Shown here piece after piece: positions 31,881-44,787 of a stretch of DNA of 64,000 nucleotides (the first letter of the stretch is position 1; each line of letters opens with the position of its first letter). The translations under genes were made by a program, and so were the position numbers. Under the pieces are notes generated by a model that saw only the letters and a list, made by a program, of their open reading frames with translations, ran no database searches and was not told the origin of the DNA. Origin of the DNA: Umbilicaria muhlenbergii (lineage: Eukaryota > Ascomycota > Lecanoromycetes > Umbilicariales > Umbilicariaceae); contig KK106982.1 in the NCBI GenBank assembly GCA_000611775.1, positions 496,001 to 560,000 of the forward strand, in the 5' to 3' direction.

Positions 31881-34124
31881 CTAGAATTGCATCAAGTCTG
31901 CACATATCAGTCAGCATGGGATCGATCCGACGTGTACGACTAGGTCCGAAACGTATGATAACGACTTACCCCTTCCGAAAAGCGCCCTCTTACTCCAATC
32001 CATTGCCAGCAGAATCCTCGTCCGTAGACTCACGCTCTGCGCAAAGTACACACTGCGCCACAAATACACCGCTAGCAATCCTCCGCTAAAGTTCAACCCG
32101 TTGATGTCGAACACAGCCGCGTTTCCGATGTACGCCAAGCTACCCAAGTGCTTATACTCGAACGCTTTATATACAGCTTCGTCCAAGTCACCGTAGTCGA
32201 CTTCATTAAGTCGCATTCCTGGGGCAGCTTGCGCGATTTTATTGAGTTTTCGGCCGAGGTATTGGCCTTGCTGGTGCGCTCGCTGCGCCGTGGCCGGAAG
32301 GGACGTCAATTTCGAATCGATCTGCATTAGCAGCTCACGCAGTTCGCCAAAGTCTAGCCTCCCGCTCTTGTCCTTGTCGTATTGCTCGAAGAGTTTATCA
32401 AGCCGTCTTAGGTGGTCTGAGGCTTGGGGGAAGCGCTTCTTTACCCTTTGCGCAACCCCCCGCCATTCTGAGAAAGTGATTTGCATCGTTTCGGGGTCTC
32501 TACCTTTCTCGTAGGCGAGATTGCGGAGGAAGTGCACAAGATGGTCCGCTATATTATTTTGGACAGTTGAGCAGTCGCCAATGGCATAGACGTCGCCAAG
32601 GGGCGTGCCATTGAGACGGAGGTGGGTGTCGGTCTCAAGAGCGTGTCGGTTGGTCTGTACTTCGAGCTTGTTGGCAATCCGTTTGCAGAATTCGGTTTGT
32701 GCTGGTAATATCTGTCAAGCTAGCCCATGAGAAAAATTGAGGCGTTACTTACAAACTCCGGTGGACCACAGGCAGAAGCCCATCGGTAGCTCTTTGGTTA
32801 CAGTCTCACCTGCTTCATCTTTCTGTGTGAATATGATCTTGTCCGGTTGCACCTCTTTTACTCTCGAATTTGTCAAGACCTCGACCTGGTCATGGGCGAA
32901 TCTTGCCTCTGCGTACTTCGAAAGGGCCTCATCGTATGTGTTGAGGATATGTCCTCGACTTTGTATGACATGTACTGATATTTCGTTCCTGAGAATCTTT
33001 GGGAATGAGTGCAGAAGATCCTCATTTAGCATGTCAAAGAGCTCGGCCGCGAATTCGACACCTGTAGGTCCTCCACCACTGATGACAAAAGATAGCAGGC
33101 GTCGTCTCTCTGCATCGGGAGTTGTTGGTAGGCAGGCAAATTCGAGATTCTCCAGTACTTTGTTTCGGATTTCGCGAGCATCGTCAATAGATTTGAGGAA
33201 GTGACAGTTTTCAAGCCCCTTCACACCATGAGGATTTGTTGTCGAACCTGATCATCGTCAGCACCACAGGAGTACCCCTGGAAGACAATTATACACACCC
33301 ACGCCGATCACGAGCTTGTCGTACGGAAGATAGAAGTTCTGTTTTTGCCCACTCGCATCCGTTTGTGATACTTCTAGCAGCTTCTCTGAGAATTCAACTT
33401 CTACCGCTTCTGCCTTGAGAAAATGCCCTCTCACTCTCTGCACGATACGCCGGATCGGCTCGACCAACGACCGCAACTCCAGTGTCCCAACCGTGGCAGA
33501 CGGCAGCATTGGCGTAAATAAGAAGTAGTTGACGGGTGATACCACGGTGATATGGTAATCGTCTGGATTGAGGACCTTCAGCATGGCAACGCTTCCCCAA
33601 CCACTCCCGAGGATGACCAGCTTGGGTTTATGCTTCAGCTTCGCCATCTCCGGACAGTCGTCATCATCAACGAATTCCTCTGCAATGGGCAGATTCTTAG
33701 GTCCTCCTCTTCTTGGCGTAAGAGCTTTCTCAGAGACTGGGATATCTGAAAAGGATAAGTCTTCTCGGTAGGTGCTAGCATCATAGATGAAGAAGGCTAG
33801 AACCAGTCCGCCAGTGACGAGAATAAAACCGCCGGCATATGCGAAGGAACGATACACGAAGCGGAAGACGGGACCGCGCTGTACAGGCAGTGGTTTTGTA
33901 GATATTGAACGTTTGGAGAAGCTGGGTGTGGACTGTTGTAGGATACTAGCTTGTCGACCAGTGACTGGACTTCGTGACTTAGACTGTAACGTAGAGTAGT
34001 GGTGTCTTATAGGTGATGCACTAGGAGTCCCAGCTCGCCGGCTGCGCACTCGTAACTGGGTTCTCAGTGGCAGTGGAGAGTTCGGGGAGCGCGTCAGAGC
34101 CCTGAATGGGCCTTGTCGCAGCAT
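31881..34124 (-). CDS. External alternative NADH:ubiquinone oxidoreductase with EF-hand
   Basis: Four exons: 33299-34124, 32753-33247, 31970-32701 and a 17-nt last exon 31881-31897; introns of 51, 51 and 72 bp; 689 aa. A rotenone-insensitive type II NADH dehydrogenase on the outer face of the inner mitochondrial membrane. Visible: a basic presequence (MLRQGPFRALTRS); a membrane segment near 94-114 (FAYAGGFILVTGGLVLAFF); FAD-binding VILGSGWGS near 170-178; NADH-binding VISGGGPTGVEFAAEL; GDVYAIGDCSTVQNN; and an inserted EF-hand (DKDKSGRLDFGE), which marks the calcium-responsive NDE1 type of Neurospora. The tail is LFGRDLMQF after splicing of the tiny exon. The third-intron choice gives the conserved STGVSQTEFCKR. 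Confidence 0.92.
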
Positions 34125-34841
34125 GATGAGCTTCAGGGGGCTCAATCGGCGTTGGTATCCCGCATCAGGCCAATTGAGTAAGCTTCAAGGAAAATGAGTC
34201 TGAATTTTGGGCATAATGATATGTAGGAAGGCGTGAAATGCCGTACCCATTAACGGCACTGCATAACCGGTTGGAGCTGAAGCATTGCCGCTAAGGAATA
34301 CGCAGTAAGGTCGGTATCAAGAACGTCATCGCACATCACTTACCTTATCTCCCGTCTTTAGAAAAAGTAATACGGTCAACACAAGAGTGCATCAACGTTC
34401 TGGGGGGTAATTGATCAACTACAATATCTGTAGGCTTCATTGATACCGTGCTGCTTCATTGAGTGCTATAATTTGTGGTTCAATGATCGCATTCGACTGT
34501 CATCAAGCCGCCATCCTGGTGCAGCGCATGAATCCCGAAGTCGGGATCTTATGTTTGACGCAGCTGCTAAAGCTACTCTACCAGATACATATCGACCGGA
34601 GGGCCCTTGCACGAAAGCCAAAACAATGCTCTCAATCGAGCTCTACAAGCAGTACCTACCAATGCAAGTGGTATCATTCCGCAAACAGGAAGACGCCGAT
34701 TCCCCTTTTCCGTACCGTGCGATGCAATTGGAAGATCAAGTCCTCCAGGATCATACGTCGACCCACCATCACTCGACCGCATATTGGTACTGTAATGCTC
34801 ATATTCCACGGGAGCCCAGGAGTGCGATGGAAATAACTCAA
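34125..34841. other. Intergenic region
   Basis: 717 bp containing the promoter of the NADH dehydrogenase gene and the 3' end of SCC2. Short open frames (for example 34440-34958 on the plus strand) show no family features and overlap SCC2 antisense. Nothing else seen. Confidence 0.4.
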
Positions 34842-37800
34842 CTATTCGTCGAATTCGTCATCGTCATCTTCATCCATGCTTCTCCCATTCTTCTTCCTCT
34901 TACCAATAGAAGGCCTTCCACGCTTCCGCTTCTGTGGCGTTCCAGCCACAGATACTGAGCCTTTCCTCTTTAACGTCCTCGACCCTCCACCAGCTGACAT
35001 TGGGGTATCCAAGTCATCGTCCACGCTAGGGGTGTCTGGACGTAGTCCTTCGTCATCGTCCTCGGCAGCAACCTTGATCTCGTGATCTATTGAAAGTAGC
35101 TCGACGAAACTCCTGCATTGGCTGAGCATCGCATCGGAACCTTCAAGGGCTTTCGCTGTTTTCGCAATAAGATCCAACTGTCGATCGCCACTAACAAACG
35201 GCACCTTCGTAGGAGCTTTGTTAAGGTCTTTCGCGGTAACTTTGGCTTTGCTTTCACGGCGCTGCTGACTACTATTAAGGCCATACAGACGACGGAGATA
35301 GGTTCTTGTATCCCATAGCATAGTCAATACTATTGAAGCAGTTGTAAGTTCTCTTAGTCGCCGCGGGTTGATGTCTTTGCTATGGACCTCGTTGCCGCTT
35401 TCAGAGTCGCCACCAACCTGAATCGTAGAGAGTTTTTCCGGGACAGGCTGCATAGTGACTCCAAGGATCTCCGTGCTGATGTTGTGTGCAATCCCAGCTC
35501 CAGTCCCAGCAACTATCCTTTCCATGGACGTTATAGTATGTTGCAATTCGTCCAGCCGCCCATAGTCGAAAAATGCCAAGTTCTCCACGAGAAATCTCGC
35601 GTACTGCAAGTGAGGCGGTAGATCTTCAGACACGTCCAGTTTTACAGGATCGAAATCAATCCGAGAGCAGAGATGGGACAAAAACTTCTTCTGGTATTTG
35701 CCGCTGCTGGTCTTGATGACTTCAAATAAGTGGCGCAGCTTCGAGACGCAAGGTTGCTTCATAGCTCCCAATGGATCTTTAGCAATGTCCCTTTGGTAAA
35801 TGAAAGCTTCATGGATAGCCCTCATATACTCTCTTTCGAACATACTCTCGTGTTGTTGATGTAGTTTGCGATGTTCCTGATAGGCAAGCGCAGCAATGGA
35901 TTGATTTGAAGATGTCTCTAGAGCCACTAGAGCAGGACCGCACTCTTTGGGATGCACCAAGCCTTGACGCATAATGCTTGCAATGACCTCGGTAGCTGTC
36001 AAGGCGTACCCATCCTGGCTGGACAGTGCAATACGGAGTATGCGTTTTAAGAAGCGATGGGCGATCAGTGAGGACGCACCATCATTGTCACTTGCCGTCA
36101 TTGATCCACCAAGCTTCCCGTTAGCAGTAACGTTTCCAGCAATTGTCGATACCTCGGTTTTTACATCAACTTGGCGATCTTGTACGGCAAAGAAGTCTCT
36201 GAAACTCGAAAGCACGATATTCTGGAGTTCTGGGTGACCTTCGGTGAATATTTGCATAAATGTGCTGTTCATGTCCTTTTCATTATATTGCTTGGGCCAC
36301 GACTGACAAATGAGCCCAATGCTGTCCAGAGCGATGGCCCTCAACGAGATTGGTTGACGCACAGATGTAAAGGGTCTTATCGAGCTGACAACAAGACCAG
36401 CGACAGAGGTACCGTTCCACCACGGCAAAGCCTGATGAAATGCCTCTGCATGTTTCTCGAAATCGCAGTGTCTCCCGAAAGACCCGGCTATTCTAATGTA
36501 CTTTTTCACACGGTCGAGTGAAGGTTTCTGGCTTGCATCTGCAAAATCGCAATCCTTCAATTGGTAGACGTTCCTCAAAACCGATGCAGTCAGTTTGATA
36601 AGCCTCTCTGTATTATCCAGGACGCCATTGATAGTCCATAGGCATGCAGCCACTTCGTCAAGCTCTGCCTTACCAAGTTTGGATACGCTCACCAGAAGGG
36701 CGTTCTGGACGTCTCTGAGAAAGCCACTCTGGATGGTAGAAAGAGTTGGTAGGACACAGCGCAGAATGACCACAACAGACCTAAAGAGAACCAAATCATC
36801 GGCGCTGGACAGGTTGCCAATATAGGGTTGAAGATGTTGGAGCTGTTCAGGGGTGAATAGCCTAGGATGCGCTCTTGCGAATACGGTCAAGGTCCGCAGA
36901 ACGTGCTGCTGTTCGGGTTTGCCTGGTAGCTCTTCGGTGTCTATTGTAGCCTCAAACATCATGGCTACCATGGACTTACACACGTTGAAATTTGCCGTGG
37001 TGTTTTTCGCTGTGTTCGACAAGACTTCCTGTAAAAAAGTATACAGAACGGAAGTCACACTCTCACCGCGTTGTACAGTCCTGATGACCAGACTGGTCTG
37101 CTCTCTGAGAGCTATCCTTATTTGGACCGAGTCCTCGACAGCATCCGCAGGAATCCAGTAGGGAGAAAGCCAGATTTCTTCGAATATCTGCTTCGCTACA
37201 TCAGAAACGCTTTTTTCAGAGTCCTGTGCGCAGTGTAGTAGGCTGTCCGCGATTGCTGTTTTGACTTCCTTTCGCGCAGTCCGAAGGTATATATCCTTCA
37301 ACAGTTTCATGGATCTTTTCCGAATGCCTATAGCCGAGTCATTGGTGCACGTAAGCAAAGTCTTGCACACTTCTTGTTCAAGTGCTGGCCGTAGTAAGAT
37401 GCATTTCCCGATGAGCATTAAGGCAGAGTCACGGACCATTGACGAAGAATCGGATGCAGATCTTAGGATCAGGCGTACTACGTTAGGTGCGCGGTCTAGA
37501 AGCGATGGATCCTTCTCTAACATGTGCGTTACACTCTTAAGACTTCGCGACCGAACCGTGATCTGGTCGCTGCTAATCGAGTCGAGAAGGATTCGGAGAA
37601 CGCGGTCGAAGGCCTTGCAGAAGCCCATACTCAGTACTGTCAGTGCATAGGCAATACGCCCCTGGCTCGTCGACACCGATTCGAAGTCACTAAAACAGTC
37701 AGCTCTCAAGTGGAGGGAATTACCGGGCAGAGGCTTACTCAGAATCAGTCCATTCTCCACCAGAAATCAGCTTCTGCAGTCGGAGTGCCACAGTTTCGGA

Positions 37801-40634
37801 TTCGATTTCTTCGTCCGCCTCATCGCTCTCCTCAGATCTTGCACGGCTGCTCGATGACAAGCCTTTCGCCCATTGTGTCGCATAGTAGCCTTGGGCACTA
37901 ACAGTCTGTAGGTCCCCTACATCAAGGGACTGCAAATATACCATAACTACACGGTACGGCCCCTCCCAGCCAAGTAGGTCTTTGTCTTCGAGTCGGCCGT
38001 CAAGATAATCATCCAACAGTTGGATTAGGGAGCCGCTGAGCTGGGCCTCGTCAGACTCCAAGATTCTTGCAGAATGTCGTGTATTAGCTGCCAGGTCAGA
38101 AATAGCCGAGCCCATAACACCTAACATTTCAAGAGCCATAGTTTTCGCCGGTGCCGGTCCCTTGTCTTGCTCTGCAAGGCCTACCATCTGGATAAGTAGA
38201 ATCCGTAACAAGAGTTCGGCTCCTGGCCACTCCAGTGATCCCAACACGACAATAAGATCCTCAGCAAAGATATCCAAGAGTTGTCGATGAGGCTGATCCC
38301 CCGTTTTCGTAGCGGTTAGTGCACGTGAGACAAAGAATTGAACTACATACTGGGCACTCTTGGCCGCACTGTCACTCAGCGACTTTGTTTCATGAAAGAG
38401 GCGCTGCAATGCAGAACCCAGCCGGGTCTTGTCTAGATCCTCCGACTTCCGTCTCGATATCGGATCGCGAGAGATGTTTCGAGGTTCTCCATCTTCTTCG
38501 TTATTAGAGGGTCCAGAGTCGCTATGTGATTCCTCACTGACTTCCGGTGATATTTGATTTCTTCTCAAGCCCGAAGCGGAGGTTGAGCGCATACCGCTCG
38601 TTTGTACTAATCGCATAATCAGAGCAGAAACCAGCTGAATACTTTTGCCGTCTTTTAACTTGAACTGCCGTGCACTCTGTCTCGTGACAGGTAACTTTTG
38701 CAGCGATGTCAGTATCTCGTCGAATAAAAAGGTTCTTTGTTCTGGATATCGTGAAAATATTTCCGCAATGATGTCCATGGCGATTCGGCGCAGCGCCTCG
38801 AACTTTTGGATTCCCAGTACAGACTCCTTCTCGCTAGGAGCATTTTCCACGAACAGAAGCCGGGTGAGGAAGAACTCGATTGCGGTGATGGTCGTCTCAG
38901 CCACCTCTACCTTGACCAGCAGATCTGCAAGTATTCTGAGCACCTTCCCAGCGCCGTGCATGAGCGTCGATACGTTCTTTCTATGCGCCGAAGCGGTTTG
39001 GAAAGTCTTCGAACCAGAGCCAGTCGATCGGGATTCAACGACAGGGACGACGTACGAATCTGTGGCTTTCCTTACCACGCTCACCACACTCTGCAGCAGC
39101 TCTTCGGAATATAATTGTTTCTCCTCTCGTCCTCCCGCCATAATTCTTGTAATTGTTCTGGCCGCTCGCAGACCGGAGTCCATTACGTCTATTCGCTGAA
39201 GCCATTGCGTAACATTGTCCTCAGTCAAGTCAGACTCCAGATTCGACTCTTCAGCTTCTGCAGCAATCAGTGCCCCTTCACAGAGTTTCTGCAACCGGCA
39301 AAGATGATCCACAGGAACATCCGCGAATCTCCCACAAGAAATGACTTTTTGTATGGCCAATTCCAATTTAACATGAACGGCAGGCGCAAGTGTCGAGAGC
39401 GTTTTATCATCATTGTCTACCGACACGAAAAAGGATCTGGCTTCATCAGAAGAAGTCCCAGAGATGTCTGATTGTAATCGGTCTTCGGCTTCGAAAATGT
39501 CACGGATTAACTCTTGTAGTGAGCGAGAGGCTTCATTAGAGACTGCTCTTTGATCTTTTATTTGGGCTGTTCTCCTGATGCCTTCGTGTTCATCGCCACG
39601 TTTCCTCTTACAGGATTCCCCACTTTTTGATCCACTTTCGGGCTCTTCATTCGGAAATGTAATGTACTCGCTGTGCTGGGATGAAGGTGGTAAAGGAGGT
39701 ACAATAACGACCGGGTATGACTTTATGCGCTCTGGTGTTGGTAAGGCTGATACAGCTGCACTGAGTTGTGCATTTTCCGCATATGCAAGCTCATTGTAGG
39801 TCAGCCGTTGTGACGTAGCCGGGGTATCTGGCAGCTTCTTTTGAGGCGTTTGAACAGTAATGGTACCTTCGGAAGACGTAGATCCGGGGCTGCTTGGCGT
39901 AGGATCTGAAGGATGAATCTTATCAGCTACAGAATCATCCAGGACGCATTGTACTTACAACGGTAGGCAACATCCGTAGAATTAAGCATCATATTTGCAA
40001 ATGGGCTTAGCTGATAGGGGGTTGACTGGTGATCCTCGCTGCTGCTGTTGGGATGACGTGCATGCTCGTCACGATTGAGTCCAGCCGGAACTTTGAACTT
40101 GCTGCGGCAAGAAGCTCAGCATGAAGTAGCCATCACCCAGAATTGTGTGAGACTTACAATTCTGTGAGCTGGTCTGGGTCGAGATACGGTTGAAGGTCCT
40201 GCAATGTTCGTTGGAGAAGTCCTGATGTACCATTACTCTGACCCAGCTCCCTGTTCAGAAGTTCAACCGGCTGTCTCGCAAGCTCTCGTTCGGGAGTTGT
40301 CGCGAATATGGGCTGTGAGCCAGGAAGTCCGACGGTGGGTAAAGGTATAATATCTATGAAATTTAGAAAGAGCTATAAAAATCTCTGAGGTAGGGCATCT
40401 ACCTGGGCCGAATGGAACAATCGAGGAAAGAGGGGAGTACTGTAAAGCCTCACTGACAGTCAATGGTCTGATCTGACGAGGACCTGCGCCATTAGCATGC
40501 AGGTTCCCATTGACCTTCGCGACGGGCGGGGAGTAATGCGGGGTCTTGCGCTGAGGAATGCCTCGATTGTCGGAGGTCGGGGCCAGGAAGATGGTGGAAG
40601 GATTGGCGCCAGCGTTATATGTTGGAGGGGGCAT
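34842..40634 (-). CDS. SCC2: Cohesin loader SCC2/NIPBL/Mis4
   Basis: Five exons: 40403-40634, 40158-40353, 39959-40101, 37739-39905 and 34842-37689; introns of 49, 56, 53 and 49 bp, all in phase; 1861 aa. The N-terminal 350 residues are mostly disordered (MPPPTYNAGANPSTIFLAP...), matching the Scc4-binding part. Then HEAT repeats: QWLQRIDVMDSGLRAARTIT, RRIAMDIIAEIFSRYPEQR, ITVRSRSLKSVTHMLEKDPS, and RLILRSASDSSSMVRDSALM with TNDSAIGIRKRSMKLLKDIY, which is the Nipped-B C-terminal block. The tail is basic/acidic (KRKRGRPSIGKRKKN, an AT-hook-like core, then DEDDDDEFDE). Scc2 with Scc4 loads cohesin on chromatin and stimulates loop extrusion. Confidence 0.93.
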
Positions 40635-40984
40635 AGCTCGCTGTCATGACTGACAGCGCGGAGCTGTCTGCTGCGTACTATTGAGATATGGCAGTCTCAG
40701 CCATCCTTGGCCGGTGATAGTGGTCCATAATGGACGATGAGGTGTAGTCCAGTTGCATCCAACCACATCCCGGTGTCACGAAAGTCAGCCCTATCCCGCT
40801 ACTGTGGCAAGCGAAATCCCGCCATGCCCGCCAAGCATTTAGCTGCATAGCCGTCCCTTGCAGCACGTCCGGCCCATGACGAATTTCCAACGCTTCTCGA
40901 AAAATATCTAGAATTCCTTTCGAGTCTCAGCCGCTGAATACTCCATAGGCTTATTGCCCCTTCCAACAAGATCGGAAGAGCAGC
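40635..40984. other. Divergent promoter between SCC2 and RPA12
   Basis: 350 bp shared by two divergent genes. No repeat or recognised motif. Confidence 0.4.
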
Positions 40985-41416
40985 ATGTCTGCCATTGGTT
41001 CGTTGGTGTTCTGCACCGACTGCGGAAACCTGCTTGACGGTTCATCCGGCGACGAGAAGGCCATTCTCACCTGCGAGGTCTGCGGCACGGAAAACAAAGG
41101 TACATCCCGGCAGCTGGGCTCTGGCAGATATGACAACCTAACTTTGGCTCCGCCTCACCTCATAGATACCTCATCGACTGTAGTTATAACCAAATCAAAG
41201 CCTACAGCATTCCCTTCACTACTCCGCTCGAAGAGATCGGCTGTACAGACGTTGACGGCAGAGGATGTTCAGACAGAAGCTACAATCAGGCAAACCTGCC
41301 CTGAATGCGGACGGGAAGAAATGTGGTACTACACGCTGCAGTTGAGGAGCGCCGACGAGGGAAGTACAGTGTTCTACCGCTGCGAATGTGGATACAAATT
41401 CAGCACGAACAACTAG
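40985..41416 (+). CDS. RPA12: RNA polymerase I subunit RPA12
   Basis: Exons 40985-41099 and 41166-41416; 121 aa. The N-terminal zinc ribbon is CTDCGNLL...CEVCG (C-x2-C pairs); the C-terminal TFIIS-type ribbon is TCPECGREEMWYYTLQLRSA then YRCECGYKF, with the catalytic acidic hairpin SADEGST. It drives RNA cleavage and proofreading by Pol I. The 66-bp intron (GTACAT, branch CCTAAC, acceptor CATAG) has no stop and a length divisible by three, so the unspliced frame also reads through (143 aa). The spliced form restores ENKDTSSTVV as in other RPA12 proteins, so the intron is real. Confidence 0.93.
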   Translation: MSAIGSLVFCTDCGNLLDGSSGDEKAILTCEVCGTENKGTSRQLGSGRYDNLTLAPPHLIDTSSTVVITKSKPTAFPSLLRSKRSAVQTLTAEDVQTEATIRQTCPECGREEMWYYTLQLRSADEGSTVFYRCECGYKFSTNN

Positions 41417-41555
41417 AATCGGCCTTCGCCTGTACTCGGTGTATAACAGCCATCATGCTACCCCAAACCGTATCGGGTCCGAGGAACGCCTTTCTAAGAC
41501 GCCGGTATGAATGCAATCGCCTGGACCAAGATGACAACGCCATACCATTCTCCTC

Positions 41556-42649
41556 TTATGCTTTGACAGCCGCCAACGGCGAGAACTGCGGCTCTTGCGG
41601 CAAGATCGCATACTCCCTTTCGCCGTTCTTTTCAAATTCGGCCATATCGAGTGCGACAATCACGCTATCCCTAACCACCTGTTCTGGGTCGTCGAGGAAC
41701 TTTCTCAATATATCTTCAACACCCTCCTCGTCACCTAGGCTGCCGAGCGCCTCCGCTGCTTCATGCCGAACCATGCTTTCCTCTTTCGTATTACTCAGAG
41801 TCGCGACCAGACTTGGTATCGACGCCGGATGCGACAATTGACCGAAGACGAAAGCGATCTCATGTCTGAAAAGCGCAGAGGGATCGTTGAAGCCTGATGC
41901 TAGTGCTTTGACCGCCGGGACCGCGGTTGGTAGATCGGGTGGGGACGAGAGGTCTCGTAGAGCAAACATCGCGCGGTACCTCTGGAAAAGAGGGAGCTTT
42001 GTGTCGAGTAGTGTGGATTGAAGTTCAGCTATCGCTGGTTGCTCTGCAGTTTGTGGGAGTGGCGGAGCCGGATCTATTGAGGCGAAATCGCTTTACTATT
42101 GTGTCAGCGCATCCATCAGCAGTTATACAACAGTTACCACTTCTACCTTTGTTTCAACCTTTCCTTCTTCCTCTGCTCAGAGCTCTCCCATTCTATTCTT
42201 CCAACAGCAATGTCGCATGTCTCCCTCACAACCTCGACCTCTCCCGCGTCATCCCTCATGCTCCGTAGTAAGGCCAAGCTGTTCACATCTCCCAGTGCGC
42301 CGAGGGCCTCTGCAGCTTCGTGTCTGCACATAGGGTCCTCATACTTGTCCTCGAGCACTTCTCGAAGGTAGGGCACTGAAGCTAGATTTCTCGTCTGGCC
42401 CAGGCAATAGGCCAATTCATGTTTGAGTAAAGCTGAAGGTGATGTGAATGCTGCGGCTATGGCTTTGATAGCAGGTAGGGTTTGTTCGGTTGGCGGATTA
42501 AGGCATGCTAGATGTTTGAGTGAGAAGAGAGCGCGGAAGCGGCGAGCCAATGGGACAGGCTCAGAGGTGAGTGCTTTTCGAAGGGCGAGGACGGTAGTAT
42601 CTTCTGGCGGACTCGTGGATGTGGCATCACCCGTAGCCGATGGTGCCAT
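41556..42649 (-). CDS. LIA1: Deoxyhypusine hydroxylase
   Basis: Exons 42147-42649 and 41556-42090; 345 aa. The intron (56 bp, GTAGAA...AGTAAAG) was placed so the frame continues KQSDFASIDPAPPLPQ; the upstream YAG choices run into stops. HEAT-like repeat protein with the four diiron His-Glu motifs: KHELAYCLGQ, RHEAAEALGALGD, RHEIAFVFGQ and RHEAAEALGSLGD. It hydroxylates the deoxyhypusine residue of eIF5A, the last step of hypusine formation. The gene converges on RPA12 (139 bp apart). Confidence 0.93.
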
Positions 42650-42918
42650 CGTGGAAGGTTGGAGAGAATATCCTGAAGAAAGTTGTCAGTTCATGGTAGA
42701 AAAAGTTGGCGGAGATGGGAGAATCAAACAACGGGTGGGGCAAGTTTAGGCTGTGGCGGCGGGCTGGCGGCGGCCTAGGGCGGCGAAAGATTTAACCTCG
42801 CCTTGCGCCTTACGAGTCAATCCAACATCATCTACAATATTCGATTCGGACTCACAAATACCACGTTTGTTTACTGAACACTAAACACGCCCCCGAGAGC
42901 TAGCTCACGTCTTTTCAA

Positions 42919-43503
42919 ATGGGTTCCGTCGTCCTACCCCATCTGGTCACCGGTTGGCATGTCGACCAAGCCATCATGTCCGAAGAGGAGCGCCTGGTCG
43001 TGATCCGCTTCGGTCGTGACTGGGACCCCGACTGTATGCGCCAAGATGAAGTCCTTTACCGTATGCTTACTCCTTTCTCTTTTTAGATCTACTACCAACC
43101 GCTCAAACAGCAGAGGATTCCCAAGTAGACATTAGCTAACTGCCCGCCTTCTAGGCATCGCCGACCGCGTCAAGAACTTCGCTGTAATCTACGTCTGCGA
43201 CCTCGACCAAGTGCCCGACTTCAAGCAAATGTATGAACTCTACGACCCAGTGACGCTCATGTTCTTCTTCCGTAACAAGCACATGATGTGTGATTTCGGC
43301 ACGGGTAACAACAATAAGTTGAACTGGGTGTTGGAAGACAAGCAGGAGTTGATTGACATTATTGAGACAATCTATCGGGGTGCGAAGAAAGGAAGGGGTT
43401 TGGTGGTCAGTCCGAAAGGTGAGCGGTTTTCTTACTGCGCTGCTTCGTCCGTAAGGTCGTGGCTAATGTGGAGGCAGATTATTCAACCAGGTATCGGTAC
43501 TAG
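42919..43503 (+). CDS. DIB1: U5 snRNP thioredoxin-like protein DIB1/DIM1
   Basis: Exons 42919-43060, 43155-43418 and 43478-43503; introns of 94 and 59 bp; exactly 143 aa, the usual length of this very conserved family. Sequence marks: LPHLVTGWHVDQAIM, VVIRFGRDWDPDCMRQDE, YVCDLDQVPDFKQMYEL, TLMFFFRNKHMMCDFGTGNN and the end DYSTRYRY. Part of the U4/U6.U5 tri-snRNP; leaves before spliceosome activation. The last exon is only 26 nt. Confidence 0.95.
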
Positions 43504-44787
43504 GCGGATGAAACCCCTGTGGTGGATATTCAACGGGAACTGGCGCATCTGCAACAACGGCCATGGCCGGGAAGATGGCGAAACGGTGGAGCTATCATCG
43601 CAACTCGGGACGCGAATCCATCGAGTGAAGGGTTGGTCTCTCTTTCTGGCTTTTGTATGTCAGAGGCTTATCACAAAATCGTGCTAATGTGAACATCTCT
43701 GCCGGAAGATTCGTGAAAACAATGGGTGAATCAGGACTATGCTAGTGAACACGACATTAGTCACCGCAGACTATATGGTCATTTGCCTCTGCCTTCGTCG
43801 TTGTCATTCCAATTCACCTTATCTCGAAAGCAACAGAAGTGAATGCTGCAAATTATCCACCCCGGTATCGCGACCACATGGGCCCGGATCTGCGAATCTA
43901 AATCGGATCCCAGTCCATGGCATTGGTTCTTCAATGATCCGGACTCCGGCCATGGCCATTTAGCTTAGATGTGAATGAGCGTGAAGTGCGTCGGTGTCAT
44001 CCAGTGTGACACACAAACGCAATGTTCTCTTTCAAAGCTATCTTTTTACACCTCATATCGGAAGCAGAACAGTCTCCGCTCTGCGCACTTGGAGTCCATT
44101 GTTCGAGATACACGTCTCACGGAAACATCTTTCACGAATGCAGAAGGCACAACAGCTCCCTCAACCTCTTCGACTCGACCTCCCGTAAGTCAAACCCTTA
44201 TCTTCCCAACGCGCGATTCCCCAGACTAAACCCCCGAAAAGGCGCCTCGACATGTGTCACCCATCCGGACAACACCCCAACCCCCACCCAGACCCCGTCA
44301 ACCAAGCTGCGCCAGCATTCCCACATACGATCACAGTCCATGAAGCCAGTCCTGCATCACCACACCACGGGTCCGCCGAGCATATCAAGGAGCCAAAGAC
44401 GCATGCAGTAATGATTATCCACTGCTGCCGCTGCCGCAAGATGAATCACGCCAACCTGGGATACGTTAATTGTCAGGAATGCCGACATAGGATTTGCAGG
44501 GCTTGTGCTTGGGCTATTTATTAGCGCGGGGATTGGGAGGAGACAATGAGTGGCAAGAGAGATGTTGTAGTGGAGTTGTTGCGGTAATGAGGTGGAGAGA
44601 GATGTAGTGTCCTCATTGGCGCTCATTGCGAGGACGCATCTCGGCATGTCGTTAGTTGAGGTGTCATGCTGGGTACTTCACTCGTGCAAGAGGTAGAACA
44701 TCTGTTGTTCTACTGTCAATAACATAGGCCACAAGGCCAAGACGCTAGCTGGACCTTTAAATAATAAGCCGAAGCATCAACCCCCCT
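43504..44787. other. 1.3-kb intergenic region
   Basis: Between DIB1 and the 3' end of ESF1. Apart from the small cysteine-rich candidate below, open frames are short and overlapping, and no RNA gene or repeat is seen. Confidence 0.4.
44252..44524 (+). CDS. Small cysteine-rich (putative zinc-binding) protein
   Basis: 90-aa frame with an ATG start and natural stop. The first 50 residues are Pro/His-rich and disordered; the last 35 hold CCRCRKMNHANLGYVNCQEC followed by RHRICRAC, i.e. C-x2-C...C-x2-C-x-H-x3-C-x2-C, a spacing that could bind one or two zinc ions. Similar short zinc-ribbon proteins are common in Dothideomycetes, as I recall. No signal peptide. An upstream exon is possible. Confidence 0.42.
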   Translation: MCHPSGQHPNPHPDPVNQAAPAFPHTITVHEASPASPHHGSAEHIKEPKTHAVMIIHCCRCRKMNHANLGYVNCQECRHRICRACAWAIY

